A stretch of DNA of 18,604 bases from CAWEZN01 sp964498015. Its GTDB lineage: Bacteria; Zixibacteria; MSB-5A5; GN15; PGXB01. The stretch lies in NCBI GenBank assembly GCA_964498015.1, contig CAZCFT010000049.1, positions 1 to 18,604 of the forward strand, written 5' to 3'. The position numbers and the translations under genes were made by a program. Under the pieces are notes generated by a model, which ran no database searches, was not told the DNA's origin, and worked only from the letters and a program-made list of their open reading frames with translations. Positions 7,991 through 15,402 of this stretch are shown piece by piece (the stretch's first letter is position 1; each line of letters opens with the position of its first letter).

Positions 7991-8035
7991 AAATTCTTGG
8001 GATGGAATGGGGAATGGATTTTTGTAATTTTGACC

Positions 8036-8058
8036 ATATTGGCATAATATGCCAATAT
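8036..8058. promoter_or_regulatory. Perfect inverted repeat, possible operator
   Basis: Arms ATATTGGCAT and ATGCCAATAT are separated by AAT: 10 perfect pairs. No T-run follows on either strand, so a protein-binding site is more likely than a terminator. It lies between the divergent motA and hypF genes, about 70-75 bases upstream of the candidate hypF promoter. Confidence 0.5.
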
Positions 8059-8131
8059 TCTGTTGCTTCACAGAAGAGAAGAAATTCTATTCAAATCAAT
8101 AACATATTAAATAACAACACAATATAAGGTT

Positions 8132-8160
8132 CTGACAAAATCTATCATTGATTAAATAAT
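8132..8160 (+). promoter_or_regulatory. Candidate sigma-70-type promoter for the hyp genes
   Basis: CTGACA and AATAAT, each 5/6 to consensus, are separated by exactly 17 bases. The resulting leader to the ATG at 8324 would be about 155 bases. Sequence match only; AT-rich surroundings raise the chance of a false hit. Confidence 0.35.
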
Positions 8161-8323
8161 ATGCTGATAAGAGAAAATTTTCACAAAGTAAGCCGATTTC
8201 TATCGTGTTTTCAGGGATTTGTTGTATATATTTCTGTAGGAAAATGACTAACAGCTGGAGGGCTGTATCGCTACGCCTCGTAATGTTGCAAGCTCTGACC
8301 GTGCCTTGGATTAAGAAGCTAAA

Positions 8324-9841
8324 ATGCGTGAGCAGGTAAGGAATATGTCCGCTGAAGTGATTGAAACTCCAAAGCGAATGCGAATAGTTATTAGAGGGGC
8401 GGTGCAAGGAGTGGGCTTTCGGCCATTTATCTATCGTCTTGCCAACGACCTGAGGCTCTCCGGTTGGGTGAAAAACAGTTCCAACGGCGTCGCAATTGAG
8501 ATTGAAGGTGAAAAAGAAAGATTGGAAAGATTCCTGCTTCGGATTGAACCGGAGAAGCCTCCCCGCTCTTCCATACAAGGACTCGAATATTCATATCTCG
8601 ACCCGGTCGGCTATACTGCTTTTGAGATATTGGCGAGCGACCAATCGGGCGCCAAGATGGCTCTGGTCCTGCCGGATATTGCAACCTGCCCTGATTGCCT
8701 GACTGAGATATTTGACCCGGATAACAGACGTTATCTGTATCCTTTCACCAATTGCACCAATTGTGGCCCGCGATATACTATTATTACGGCGCTACCGTAT
8801 GACCGACCTGATACGACGATGTCCGGTTTCACCATGTGCAAGAAATGCCGCGCCGAGTATGACAATCCCGATAACCGCCGTTTCCATGCACAACCGAATG
8901 CCTGCCCCGATTGCGGGCCGCACCTTGAACTCTGGGATGCTGAGGGAAAGATAATTTCAAAGCATCATGAGGCCCTATTGGGGGCTGTTGACGTCATATG
9001 CGGCGGGCGGATCGTGGCTGTAAAAGGGATAGGCGGATTTCATTTGAATGAATTGTCCTCCCCGCTTCTTGGCGTGGCATGGGATGGCGCCGGATATGGT
9101 CTTGATGGTACAATCTGGGGCGGGGAATTTTTCCGGGTGACAGAAGGCGGATTTGAAAGGGCGGCATATTTTCGACCATTCCGCTTGCCGGGAGGCGAGA
9201 AGGCAATCAAAGAGCCCCGACGGGCGGCTCTGGCAGCGCTTTATGAAATCTTCGGCGATTCCCTTTTGGATCGCAGAGACATAGAGCCGATTGATTCTTT
9301 TTCGGGCGCTGAGTTGAAGGTCCTGATAAATATGCTGGAAAAATCTATTAATTCGCCCTATACAACCAGCGCCGGACGGCTCTTTGATGTTGTGTCATCT
9401 ATAATCGGAATCAGGCAGGCGACCCATTTTGAGGGGCAAGCGGCGATGGAACTGGAATTTCTGCTTGACCCGAATCAAACAACGGAATTGTATAGATTTG
9501 AATTTGAAAAAGCCGAATCAGCAATTATCGTTGATTGGAGACCGATGATTCTTGATTTGCTCGATGACCTGAAATCCGGAGTTCCCGTTGCCAGGATTTC
9601 TGCCAAATTCCATAATACTATGTCGGAGATTATTGTCGCAATTGCACAATTAGCGAATGAAAAGAAGGTTGCGTTAAGCGGCGGCTGTTTTCAGAATAAA
9701 TACTTGACCGAAAGGACGATTGTCCATCTAATAAAAGCCGGATTCCAACTGTACTGGCATCAGCGAATCCCGCCCAATGACGGCGGAATTTCCCTCGGTC
9801 AGGCTGTGGCGGTGATTGATTTGAAAAATAGAGCGAGATGA
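8324..9841 (+). CDS. hypF: Carbamoyltransferase HypF with a large in-frame internal deletion (probably non-functional)
   Basis: HypF makes a carbamoyl group from carbamoyl phosphate and passes it to HypE for the CN ligands of [NiFe]-hydrogenase. Present: the acylphosphatase domain (19-105, GAVQGVGFRPF with R33, N51), four CxxC zinc pairs (C122/125, C144/147, C172/175, C194/197), then GRIVAVKGIGGFHL (228-241), the first strand of the YrdC-like domain. At residue 242 (about 9046/9047) the sequence jumps to NELSSPLLGVAWDGAGYG, which belongs to the middle of the Kae1-like domain, and continues to the normal end (ALSGGCFQN, PPNDGGISLG). About 245 residues are missing compared with the usual ~750. 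The loss includes nearly all of YrdC and the HHxxH metal site. The reading frame is kept. The start is uncertain (8324, 8345 or 8378); no strong RBS. The stop is 4 bases before hypC. Confidence 0.85.
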   Translation: MREQVRNMSAEVIETPKRMRIVIRGAVQGVGFRPFIYRLANDLRLSGWVKNSSNGVAIEIEGEKERLERFLLRIEPEKPPRSSIQGLEYSYLDPVGYTAFEILASDQSGAKMALVLPDIATCPDCLTEIFDPDNRRYLYPFTNCTNCGPRYTIITALPYDRPDTTMSGFTMCKKCRAEYDNPDNRRFHAQPNACPDCGPHLELWDAEGKIISKHHEALLGAVDVICGGRIVAVKGIGGFHLNELSSPLLGVAWDGAGYGLDGTIWGGEFFRVTEGGFERAAYFRPFRLPGGEKAIKEPRRAALAALYEIFGDSLLDRRDIEPIDSFSGAELKVLINMLEKSINSPYTTSAGRLFDVVSSIIGIRQATHFEGQAAMELEFLLDPNQTTELYRFEFEKAESAIIVDWRPMILDLLDDLKSGVPVARISAKFHNTMSEIIVAIAQLANEKKVALSGGCFQNKYLTERTIVHLIKAGFQLYWHQRIPPNDGGISLGQAVAVIDLKNRAR

Positions 9842-9845
9842 TAAT

Positions 9846-10094
9846 ATGTGCCTTGCCGTACCCGGACAGATAATCAGTATCTCAGGCGATGAACCGTTGA
9901 CCCGGACTGCGAAGGTAAGTTTTGGCGGAACGATTCGAGAAGTAAATATCGCGTGTGTCCCCGGTGTTAAAATCGATGACTATGTACTGGTGCATGTAGG
10001 AATGGCCATCAGCATAGTCGATCCCTTGGAGGCCCCGAGCAGATTTTTGAATACTTGCGCGAACCCGGAAGCGATATCGGAGAACTGGCAATAA
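9846..10094 (+). CDS. hypC: Hydrogenase maturation chaperone HypC, frameshifted at its C-terminus
   Basis: HypC is a small chaperone that with HypD assembles the Fe(CN)2CO unit and delivers it to the large subunit. MCLAVPG with the essential C2, VSFGGTIREVNIACVPG and DYVLVHVGMAISIVDPLEA (residues 1-63) are typical. After A63 the frame is lost. The tail PSRFLNTCANPEAISENWQ is unlike the family, whereas the frame two bases over reads EQIFEYLRE from 10037, a normal HypC ending. A change of +2 or -1 in the CCCC run at 10033-10036 explains it. Four bases separate it from hypF. The expected next gene, hypD, is absent: the restored frame runs directly into hypE. Confidence 0.85.
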   Translation: MCLAVPGQIISISGDEPLTRTAKVSFGGTIREVNIACVPGVKIDDYVLVHVGMAISIVDPLEAPSRFLNTCANPEAISENWQ

Positions 10095-10882
10095 ATGGCA
10101 CGGTGAACGATCTGGCAATGTACGGGGCAAGACCGTTGTACTTAAGCGCGGCATTTATTCTTGAAGAGGGCCTGCCGATGGAAATACTCTGGCGGGTAAT
10201 TCAGTCGATGCAAGATGCGGCCAGAAAAGCAAATATTCAGCTTGTGACCGGGGACACCAAGGTTGTAGACAAAGGGAAAGGGGATGGAATCTTTATTAAT
10301 ACGGCAGGAATAGGGATCATAGAGTATAATTTGAATATCAATCCTCTATCTATCAGAATTGGCGATGCCGTAATACTCAGTGGCGATATAGGACGGCACG
10401 GAATAGCAATTATAGCCGCACGGGAAGGATTGGGATTTGAGACTACAATAGAAAGCGATTGCGCCCCGCTGGCGGGATTGGTAATGGAATTGATTAGATC
10501 GGGGATCGAAATTCATTGCCTTCGCGATCTGACCCGTGGCGGGTTGGCCTCCGCTCTGGTTGAAATCGCCGAAACAGCCAAAGTAGGGATAGAGATTGAT
10601 GAGAAAAGTATTCCGGTACGTGAGGATGTTCGCGGGGCCTGCGAAATTCTTGGGTTTGACCCGATTTATGTGGCTAATGAAGGGCGAATGGCGGCGTTTG
10701 TTAATTCATCAGACGCCGGTCGAGCGCTTGAAATTCTGCATCTGACCCCGCTGGGTCAAGGCGCGACAGTTATCGGGAAGGTCGAATCTAAACAGCCGGG
10801 GATTGTGACGATCAAGAGCCCTATTGGCGTTATCCGGATTATGGATATGATTAGCGGGGAGCAACTGCCCCGGATATGCTGA
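10055..10882 (+). CDS. hypE: HypE (carbamoyl dehydratase) lacking its N-terminal ~65 residues, fused in sequence to the hypC tail
   Basis: HypE dehydrates the C-terminal cysteine thiocarboxamide to thiocyanate with ATP and donates CN. The body is well kept: SDIGELAINGTVNDLAMYGA, FILEEGLPME, VTGDTKVV, INTAGIG, CLRDLTRGG and the C-terminal PRIC with the acceptor cysteine as last residue. The usual front part (AHGSGG and the DDAA-type metal/ATP motifs) is missing. There is no real start: the nearest is TTG at 10055, with no RBS, and that codon is the L of the out-of-frame HypC ending EYLRE. So the hypC end is joined to about codon 65 of hypE, removing hypD and the hypE start (roughly 1.3 kb by family lengths). 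Probably inactive, or an assembly collapse. Confidence 0.8.
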   Translation: MREPGSDIGELAINGTVNDLAMYGARPLYLSAAFILEEGLPMEILWRVIQSMQDAARKANIQLVTGDTKVVDKGKGDGIFINTAGIGIIEYNLNINPLSIRIGDAVILSGDIGRHGIAIIAAREGLGFETTIESDCAPLAGLVMELIRSGIEIHCLRDLTRGGLASALVEIAETAKVGIEIDEKSIPVREDVRGACEILGFDPIYVANEGRMAAFVNSSDAGRALEILHLTPLGQGATVIGKVESKQPGIVTIKSPIGVIRIMDMISGEQLPRIC

Positions 10883-10984
10883 TTATGGGTATTTTAGGTC
10901 TTTGTGTCGAGGTCGTGGCCGGATTAGGATTTTGCCTCAGAGCCTGTTGAAAAAGCAGTCCGGGGTAATAGGCAAAGTCAAACA

Positions 10985-11062
10985 TAGTTGCTAACTCATT
11001 GCGAGGCGGCGGGTCACACCTCGGCTGAAGCCTCGGTAAGCCCCCCCGCAACTGATTATGGG
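10985..11062 (+). repeat. Interspersed structured repeat, family B copy 3
   Basis: GTTGCTAACTCATTGC is identical to copy 1. It continues with GGGTCACACCTCGGCTGAAG, CCTCGGTAAG, CCGCAAC and a TATGGG end. Terminal GTTGC/GCAAC, then GCGG/CCGC and a GGC-TGAA-GCC core, can nest as a hairpin. It lies between the convergent hypE and glmS genes; the rest of that 261-base gap shows nothing I can name. Confidence 0.7.
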
Positions 11063-11143
11063 AAGGCAAACCCCTCGTGCAGTTCAGAAAGAAATATATT
11101 GGCTTCTCAGGAAGAAATTCGAACTATAGTCTTGAACCATTTT

Positions 11144-12970
11144 CTACTCCACTGTCACGCTTTTGGCCAGATTTCGAGGCTGGTCAACATGACAGCCGCG
11201 TAGAAGCGCCATGTGATAAGCCAAGAGCTGAAGCGGAATTATGGACAACAGAGGCGTTAATATATCCAGAGTTCGAGGGATATATATAACTTGGTCGGCT
11301 TTTTCCGATAGCTCCGTGTCGCCTTCGCTGGCAATAGCAATCAATCGGCCATTGCGGGCTTTAACCTCGGCAATATTTGACGAAATTTTATCGTAAATGG
11401 AATCTTTGAGAGCAATAAACACGACCGGCATATTTTGGTCAATCAAGGCAATCGGGCCATGCTTCATCTCGGCCGCCGGATACCCCTCGGCATGAATATA
11501 CGAAATTTCCTTGAGTTTCAGAGCCCCTTCGAGAGCTACTGGGAAATTTATCCCGCGCCCAAGATAAAGGAAATTGTTTGATTTATAGTATTCTCCGGCA
11601 ATCTTCTTTATTTTCGCCTCATCCTGTAGTATTCGCTCAACTTGATTGGGAATCTCCTGCAGTGCATTCAGCAGATCTATCCCGCGTTGGACGGAAAGAT
11701 GCCGCATGCGACCCAGCAGAATTGCAATCTGCGCCAGGACTATTATCTGTGAAGTGAAAGCTTTAGTCGAAGCCACGCCGATCTCGGGACCGGCATGAGT
11801 ATAAACGCCGCCGTCGCTTTCGCGGGCGATTGACGAGCCGACCACATTGCATATCCCAAGGACGGTCACGCCCTTTTTCTTGGCCTCTCTGAGAGCCGCC
11901 AAAGTATCGGCCGTTTCGCCGGATTGGCTGATGACAAAAAGAAGGTCGCCTTCTTTTATGATTGGAGAACGATAGCGGAATTCAGAGGCGTATTCTACTT
12001 CCACCGGAATTCTGGCCAACTCTTCAATCATATATTCGCCAATAAGCGCCGAGTGCCACGAGGTTCCGCAGGCGGTTATGATAATCCTCTCCACCTGCCT
12101 CAGTTGGTCATACTGAAGATTCAGGCCATTGAGGCGAGGAATGCCTTCGTCGAAATTTAGTCTGCCGCGGATAGCGTTGCGTAGAGTCATTGGTTGTTCA
12201 TGAATCTCTTTAAGCATGAAATGAGCATATCCGCCCTTTTCGATCATATCCAAAGTCCACGAAATTTCCTCAACTTGCGGCGTCCTGCAAAGCTTATCAT
12301 TATTAATTACATCGTAGCGGTCGGCGGTGACAGTGGCAATTTCCCCTTCATTGAGATAGACGGCTCTCTTGGTGTAAGACAGAATGGCGGAGACATCGGA
12401 CGCGATAAAATTTTCTCCATCGCCGTGTCCCAAAACCAGGGGCGAGCCCTGCCGGGCGGCGACAATTTTCCCCGGCTCGTGCGAGCTAATGACGGCGATA
12501 CCGTAAGTGCCTTCCACTTGAATCAAAGCTTCCCTGACGGCCTCGGTCAAGTCCCCGTGATAATGTTCTTCGATTAAATGCACCAGAATTTCAGTATCGG
12601 TGTCGGTGATAATCCTATGTCCCTTTTTCTCCAAAAAGGCCTTTAAGGCGCGATAATTCTCGATGATGCCATTATGCACGAGAGCAATTTCATTTTTGCA
12701 GTCGAAATGAGGATGTGCATTCAAATCGCTGGGCTCGCCATGGGTGGCCCAGCGGGTATGAGATATGCCCTGAACGGAATTGTATTTCTTCCCCTCGAGA
12801 ATCTGCTCCAGTCGGCTTATTTTCCCGGCCGACTTGATACCGGTCAGACCCGTCTCTTCGTATAGAACAACGCCGGCGGAATCATAACCGCGATATTCCA
12901 GACGTTTGAGCCCTTCGATCAAAATCGGCAGGGCCTGGCGGTACCCTACATACCCAACTATCCCGCACAT
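11144..12970 (-). CDS. glmS: Glutamine--fructose-6-phosphate aminotransferase (isomerizing) GlmS
   Basis: 608 residues, full length for the family. It makes glucosamine-6-phosphate from fructose-6-phosphate and glutamine, the first step to UDP-GlcNAc for wall and LPS. The N-terminal glutaminase domain starts MCGIVGYVG, with C2 as nucleophile after Met removal. It includes HTRWATHGEPSDLNAHPH and NGIIENY. Two SIS sugar-isomerase domains follow (about 285-420 and 455-590), with TACGTSWHS, ISQSGETADT, STKAFTSQ and the invariant end LAKSVTVE. It starts 16 bases after glmM with GAGGATGAGGAT as RBS, so the pair is an operon. The gap is too short for a glmS ribozyme. Confidence 0.97.
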   Translation of the reverse strand: MCGIVGYVGYRQALPILIEGLKRLEYRGYDSAGVVLYEETGLTGIKSAGKISRLEQILEGKKYNSVQGISHTRWATHGEPSDLNAHPHFDCKNEIALVHNGIIENYRALKAFLEKKGHRIITDTDTEILVHLIEEHYHGDLTEAVREALIQVEGTYGIAVISSHEPGKIVAARQGSPLVLGHGDGENFIASDVSAILSYTKRAVYLNEGEIATVTADRYDVINNDKLCRTPQVEEISWTLDMIEKGGYAHFMLKEIHEQPMTLRNAIRGRLNFDEGIPRLNGLNLQYDQLRQVERIIITACGTSWHSALIGEYMIEELARIPVEVEYASEFRYRSPIIKEGDLLFVISQSGETADTLAALREAKKKGVTVLGICNVVGSSIARESDGGVYTHAGPEIGVASTKAFTSQIIVLAQIAILLGRMRHLSVQRGIDLLNALQEIPNQVERILQDEAKIKKIAGEYYKSNNFLYLGRGINFPVALEGALKLKEISYIHAEGYPAAEMKHGPIALIDQNMPVVFIALKDSIYDKISSNIAEVKARNGRLIAIASEGDTELSEKADQVIYIPRTLDILTPLLSIIPLQLLAYHMALLRGCHVDQPRNLAKSVTVE

Positions 12971-12986
12971 ATCTTTATCCTCATCC

Positions 12987-14360
12987 TCATTTCAGGAATT
13001 TCATTACCTCGTTCTTTATGATCCCGGTGAGTTCCTCTGAATCGGTTTCCACAATCAGACGATATATCGGCTCGGTGTTTGACTTACGAATTTGAAACCA
13101 GCCGCGCGAGAAATCGAATCTTACTCCATCGCGCCGGTCAATCTTCAAATTATCAAAACTTTTCCGGGCCGCTTTTTCCACTTTGCTGAGTCTGGCTTCA
13201 AATTTTTCAGGCAAAGATTCTTTCAACTTTATATTATGAAATATCGGCAATGTTCCCATAATTCCTGAAAGCGATTGCCCGGTTCGCGCCAGAAGCCCCA
13301 GAATAATCGCCGCTCCGACAAGAGCATCCCGCCCATAATGAAACTTGGGATAAATCACCCCGCCGTTTCCCTCTCCGCCGATAATCGCTTTATATTTTTT
13401 CATTCCGGCAATAACATTGGCTTCGCCGACAGGCGCATAGAAAGTCCTGCAGTTGAATTCATCGGCAACTGACTCCGTAACCCGTGAAGTGGAGAGATTG
13501 ACCGCAACAGTCCCCTTTTTCTTTGACAGAACATATTTCACGGCCAGCGCCAGAGTAAGCTCCTCGCCGATAGCTTTTCCATTTTCGTCAACCAGAGCCA
13601 GCCGGTCGGCATCGGGATCGCAGGCCATGCCAAGATCGGCCTTATGCTTTTTTACGGCATTACAGAGCATCTTAAGATTCTCCGGAATTGGCTCAGGTCT
13701 ATGTACGAAATTGCCATTTCCCTCGCAGTTGATTCTGATTACTCTGACACCCATTCTCTCCAAAAGCTTCGGAAGAATGTAGGATCCTGCCCCGTTGACG
13801 GCGTCAACAACGACCTTGAGTTTGGCCCTTTTTATCTTATTCTTATCGATGATTTTGAGCGCAAGAACATGGTTGATATGTCTTTCGTTCCAAGAGTTGT
13901 CAATAAGTAGTTTGCCAAGCTCTTTGTGATTTGAGAAAGGAATTTTGTCCGAGGCATAGATTTGTTTAATCTTTTGTAATGCCCTCTTATCTATAAACTC
14001 GCCATTGCGGTCAAAGAATTTAAGCGCATTCCATTCTGATCCGTTATGGCTGGCGGTTATGCAGATCCCGCCGACCGCTCTAAGCGATTTTACGGAAATT
14101 TCTACCGTGGGCGTAGGAACAATGCCGATGTCGATAACATTCAGACCGACCGCCCTCAGTCCGGCAATTACCGCCATCCGGTAAATCTCTCCGGAGGGCC
14201 GGGTGTCACGGCCAACGACAACCTTCCCTTTTCCTAAAAAAACCCCAAAGGCGGCGGCATAGCGGGTAATCATCACCGGATCCAGACCGGCGCCCACGAT
14301 CCCTCTGATACCCGAAGTGGAAATCATCAATTTAGTATGCAATATTCTTTCCTGAGCCAT
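12987..14360 (-). CDS. glmM: Phosphoglucosamine mutase (alpha-D-phosphohexomutase family)
   Basis: 457 residues. All four hexomutase motifs are visible: the phosphoserine loop TASHNGSEWNALKF (S104), the Mg loop DPDADR (D248, D250, D252), the sugar loop GEGNGG (329-334) and the phosphate loop RKSNTEP (425-431). The start region has STSGIRGIVG. The GEGNGG and TASHNGSEWNALK forms resemble the phosphomannomutase/phosphoglucosamine mutase subgroup. The place directly before glmS favours the GlcN-6-P to GlcN-1-P reaction, so GlmM is an inference from context. Start ATG at 14360 (weak TGTAGG upstream) or M12 at 14327 with no RBS. The 234-base gap before it contains an AT-rich TTATAT stretch that could be a -10 box, but no matching -35. 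Confidence 0.85.
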   Translation of the reverse strand: MAQERILHTKLMISTSGIRGIVGAGLDPVMITRYAAAFGVFLGKGKVVVGRDTRPSGEIYRMAVIAGLRAVGLNVIDIGIVPTPTVEISVKSLRAVGGICITASHNGSEWNALKFFDRNGEFIDKRALQKIKQIYASDKIPFSNHKELGKLLIDNSWNERHINHVLALKIIDKNKIKRAKLKVVVDAVNGAGSYILPKLLERMGVRVIRINCEGNGNFVHRPEPIPENLKMLCNAVKKHKADLGMACDPDADRLALVDENGKAIGEELTLALAVKYVLSKKKGTVAVNLSTSRVTESVADEFNCRTFYAPVGEANVIAGMKKYKAIIGGEGNGGVIYPKFHYGRDALVGAAIILGLLARTGQSLSGIMGTLPIFHNIKLKESLPEKFEARLSKVEKAARKSFDNLKIDRRDGVRFDFSRGWFQIRKSNTEPIYRLIVETDSEELTGIIKNEVMKFLK

Positions 14361-14548
14361 AGGCCTACAGGCCCGCTGAAGCTTTTAAAGTTAATTTTTA
14401 TATAACACCAAAATAATCTGTTTTGTGTCGAAAAGTAAGCTTTTTTTATGCTCGTCGGGTGACCGCTAAAATAAGTAGTCATACGATAAGGATTTGAATG
14501 TCAAATCCAATTGGTGGAGGCAGTATTAAATATAAGCAACCTAAACTT

Positions 14549-14574
14549 AGAGGCGACCCAATACGGTCGCCTCT
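14549..14574 (-). terminator. Hairpin terminator after the TPR lipoprotein gene
   Basis: AGAGGCGACC and GGTCGCCTCT form a perfect 10-bp stem with a CAATAC loop (plus-strand view). Read on the minus strand it lies 20 bases after the lipoprotein stop and is followed by AAGTTTAGG, a weak T-tract. It probably separates that gene from glmM. Confidence 0.55.
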
Positions 14575-14594
14575 AATAGAAATATCAATCGCAA

Positions 14595-15146
14595 TTATCC
14601 CTCGTAATCAATATCCTTATCTTTTCCCCAATTTTTCAATGTCTTCTCGACCTCAATACGGTTTCTCCCCTTGCGGGCGGCCTCATTTTGGGGATTAAGG
14701 GAGAGGGCTAAATCATACTGCTTGCGGGCTTCCTCATAGCGCCCCAGACTCTCCCAGCTGTGCCCGAGGGCGCAGTGAAGCTCGGCCTTGACAAGTTTAT
14801 TGTCGGGAGCGAATTTCAATCCGTCATTGAGAGTTTCTATTGACCGGGTGTATTCTCTTCTCTTCTGCATCACCAACCCCAGATAATAATAGGCCTCCCA
14901 GTTGCGGTTGTTGAACTCGATTGATTTCTCACAGTGTTGCAAAGCCTGTTTGTACTTATCGCGCGCATAAAACATCTTCGCCTGCTGAAGATGCTTATCT
15001 GAAGCCGAAGCATTGTCCGCCGGTTCGCCATTGAATGATGGCTGATTGCTATTTTCCGAACCCGGTTGTACTACTATTACTTCTTTCGCGCAACCGGCGA
15101 TGATAAAAAGAAAAAGCAATGAGGATAAAATGAGCAATCTTGTCAA
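14595..15146 (-). CDS. TPR-repeat outer-membrane-type lipoprotein
   Basis: 183 residues with a lipoprotein signal: hydrophobic 4-17, lipobox IAGC with C19. A disordered Ser/Asn/Pro-rich linker (25-50) follows, then three tetratricopeptide repeats (about 51-84, 85-118, 119-152: AKMFYARDKYKQAL, AYYYLGLVMQKRREYTRSI, ALGHSWESLGRYEEARKQY). TPR proteins of this kind scaffold other proteins in the periplasm; the partner is unknown. The start is TTG, chosen because GGGAGG sits five to six bases upstream and it gives the full signal peptide. It is divergent from coaX and separated from glmM by a hairpin, so probably monocistronic. Confidence 0.8.
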   Translation of the reverse strand: MTRLLILSSLLFLFIIAGCAKEVIVVQPGSENSNQPSFNGEPADNASASDKHLQQAKMFYARDKYKQALQHCEKSIEFNNRNWEAYYYLGLVMQKRREYTRSIETLNDGLKFAPDNKLVKAELHCALGHSWESLGRYEEARKQYDLALSLNPQNEAARKGRNRIEVEKTLKNWGKDKDIDYEG

Positions 15147-15276
15147 AGCAACCTCCCTCGGAAATATAATGAGACTTCTTTCTTCTATTTATCGGCAGAG
15201 ACGAATCTCGCTTGAAAGGGGTGTGCAAAAATTGAACAGGCGCAAATCTTGAAGGGCAAATGTCGCTTAAACAGCT

Positions 15277-15352
15277 CAGTCAAAAGCCTGATCCCGTCAG
15301 TCAGAAGGTCAGGCAAAAGGCCTGATGCGGTTAGTCAAAAGGCCTAATCCGG
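15277..15352 (+). repeat. Family A-related repeats (variant C), three tandem copies upstream of coaX
   Basis: CAGTCAAAAGCCTGATCCCG (15277), AGGCAAAAGGCCTGATGCGG (15311) and TTAGTCAAAAGGCCTAATCC (15331) share the core GTCAAAAG(G)CC(K)GAT with the copies at 4072-7990. The third can fold: GTCAAAAGGCC, loop TAATCC, GGCCCTTGAC (15334-15360), a stem with a small bulge. They lie in the leader between the lipoprotein and coaX. Confidence 0.7.
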
Positions 15353-15402
15353 CCCTTGACGGGCAATTTGACTTTGAAGGTTCGGTGAAATATATTTTAT
15401 CT

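Larger units (their letters stand above)
7818..8323. other. Divergent intergenic region motA / hypF, rich in repeats
   Basis: About 500 bases with no credible gene. It holds family A copies at 7834-7860 and 7922-7990, a 23-base inverted repeat at 8036-8058, AT-rich sequence, and a candidate plus-strand promoter at 8132-8160. Any control of motility and hydrogenase-maturation genes would lie here. Confidence 0.6.

Noticed and set aside
8036..8058. Sigma-54 promoter (GG...GC) at the inverted repeat
   Set aside because: The GG and GC are 10 and not 12 bases apart, and the rest of the TGGCAC-N5-TTGC pattern is missing.
9733..9752. AAAAGCCGGATTCC in hypF as another family A copy
   Set aside because: It codes LIKAGFQLYW, ordinary conserved HypF C-terminal sequence, and lacks the CCGTC start and the ACCAAC end.
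10055..10882. The TTG-started HypE frame as a normal, complete gene
   Set aside because: No RBS, the family's first ~65 residues are absent, and the frame upstream reads as the HypC C-terminus.
10920..10980. IS-end remnant at GCCTGTTGAAAAAG
   Set aside because: Short chance-level similarity with no transposase, partner inverted repeat or target duplication nearby.
12971..12986. glmS ribozyme upstream of glmS
   Set aside because: Only 16 bases separate glmM and glmS, and no ribozyme-like sequence is seen.
15325..15402. 26-residue N-terminal extension of CoaX
   Set aside because: It is repeat-derived, has no RBS, and homologues start at the MLLAIDIGN equivalent.
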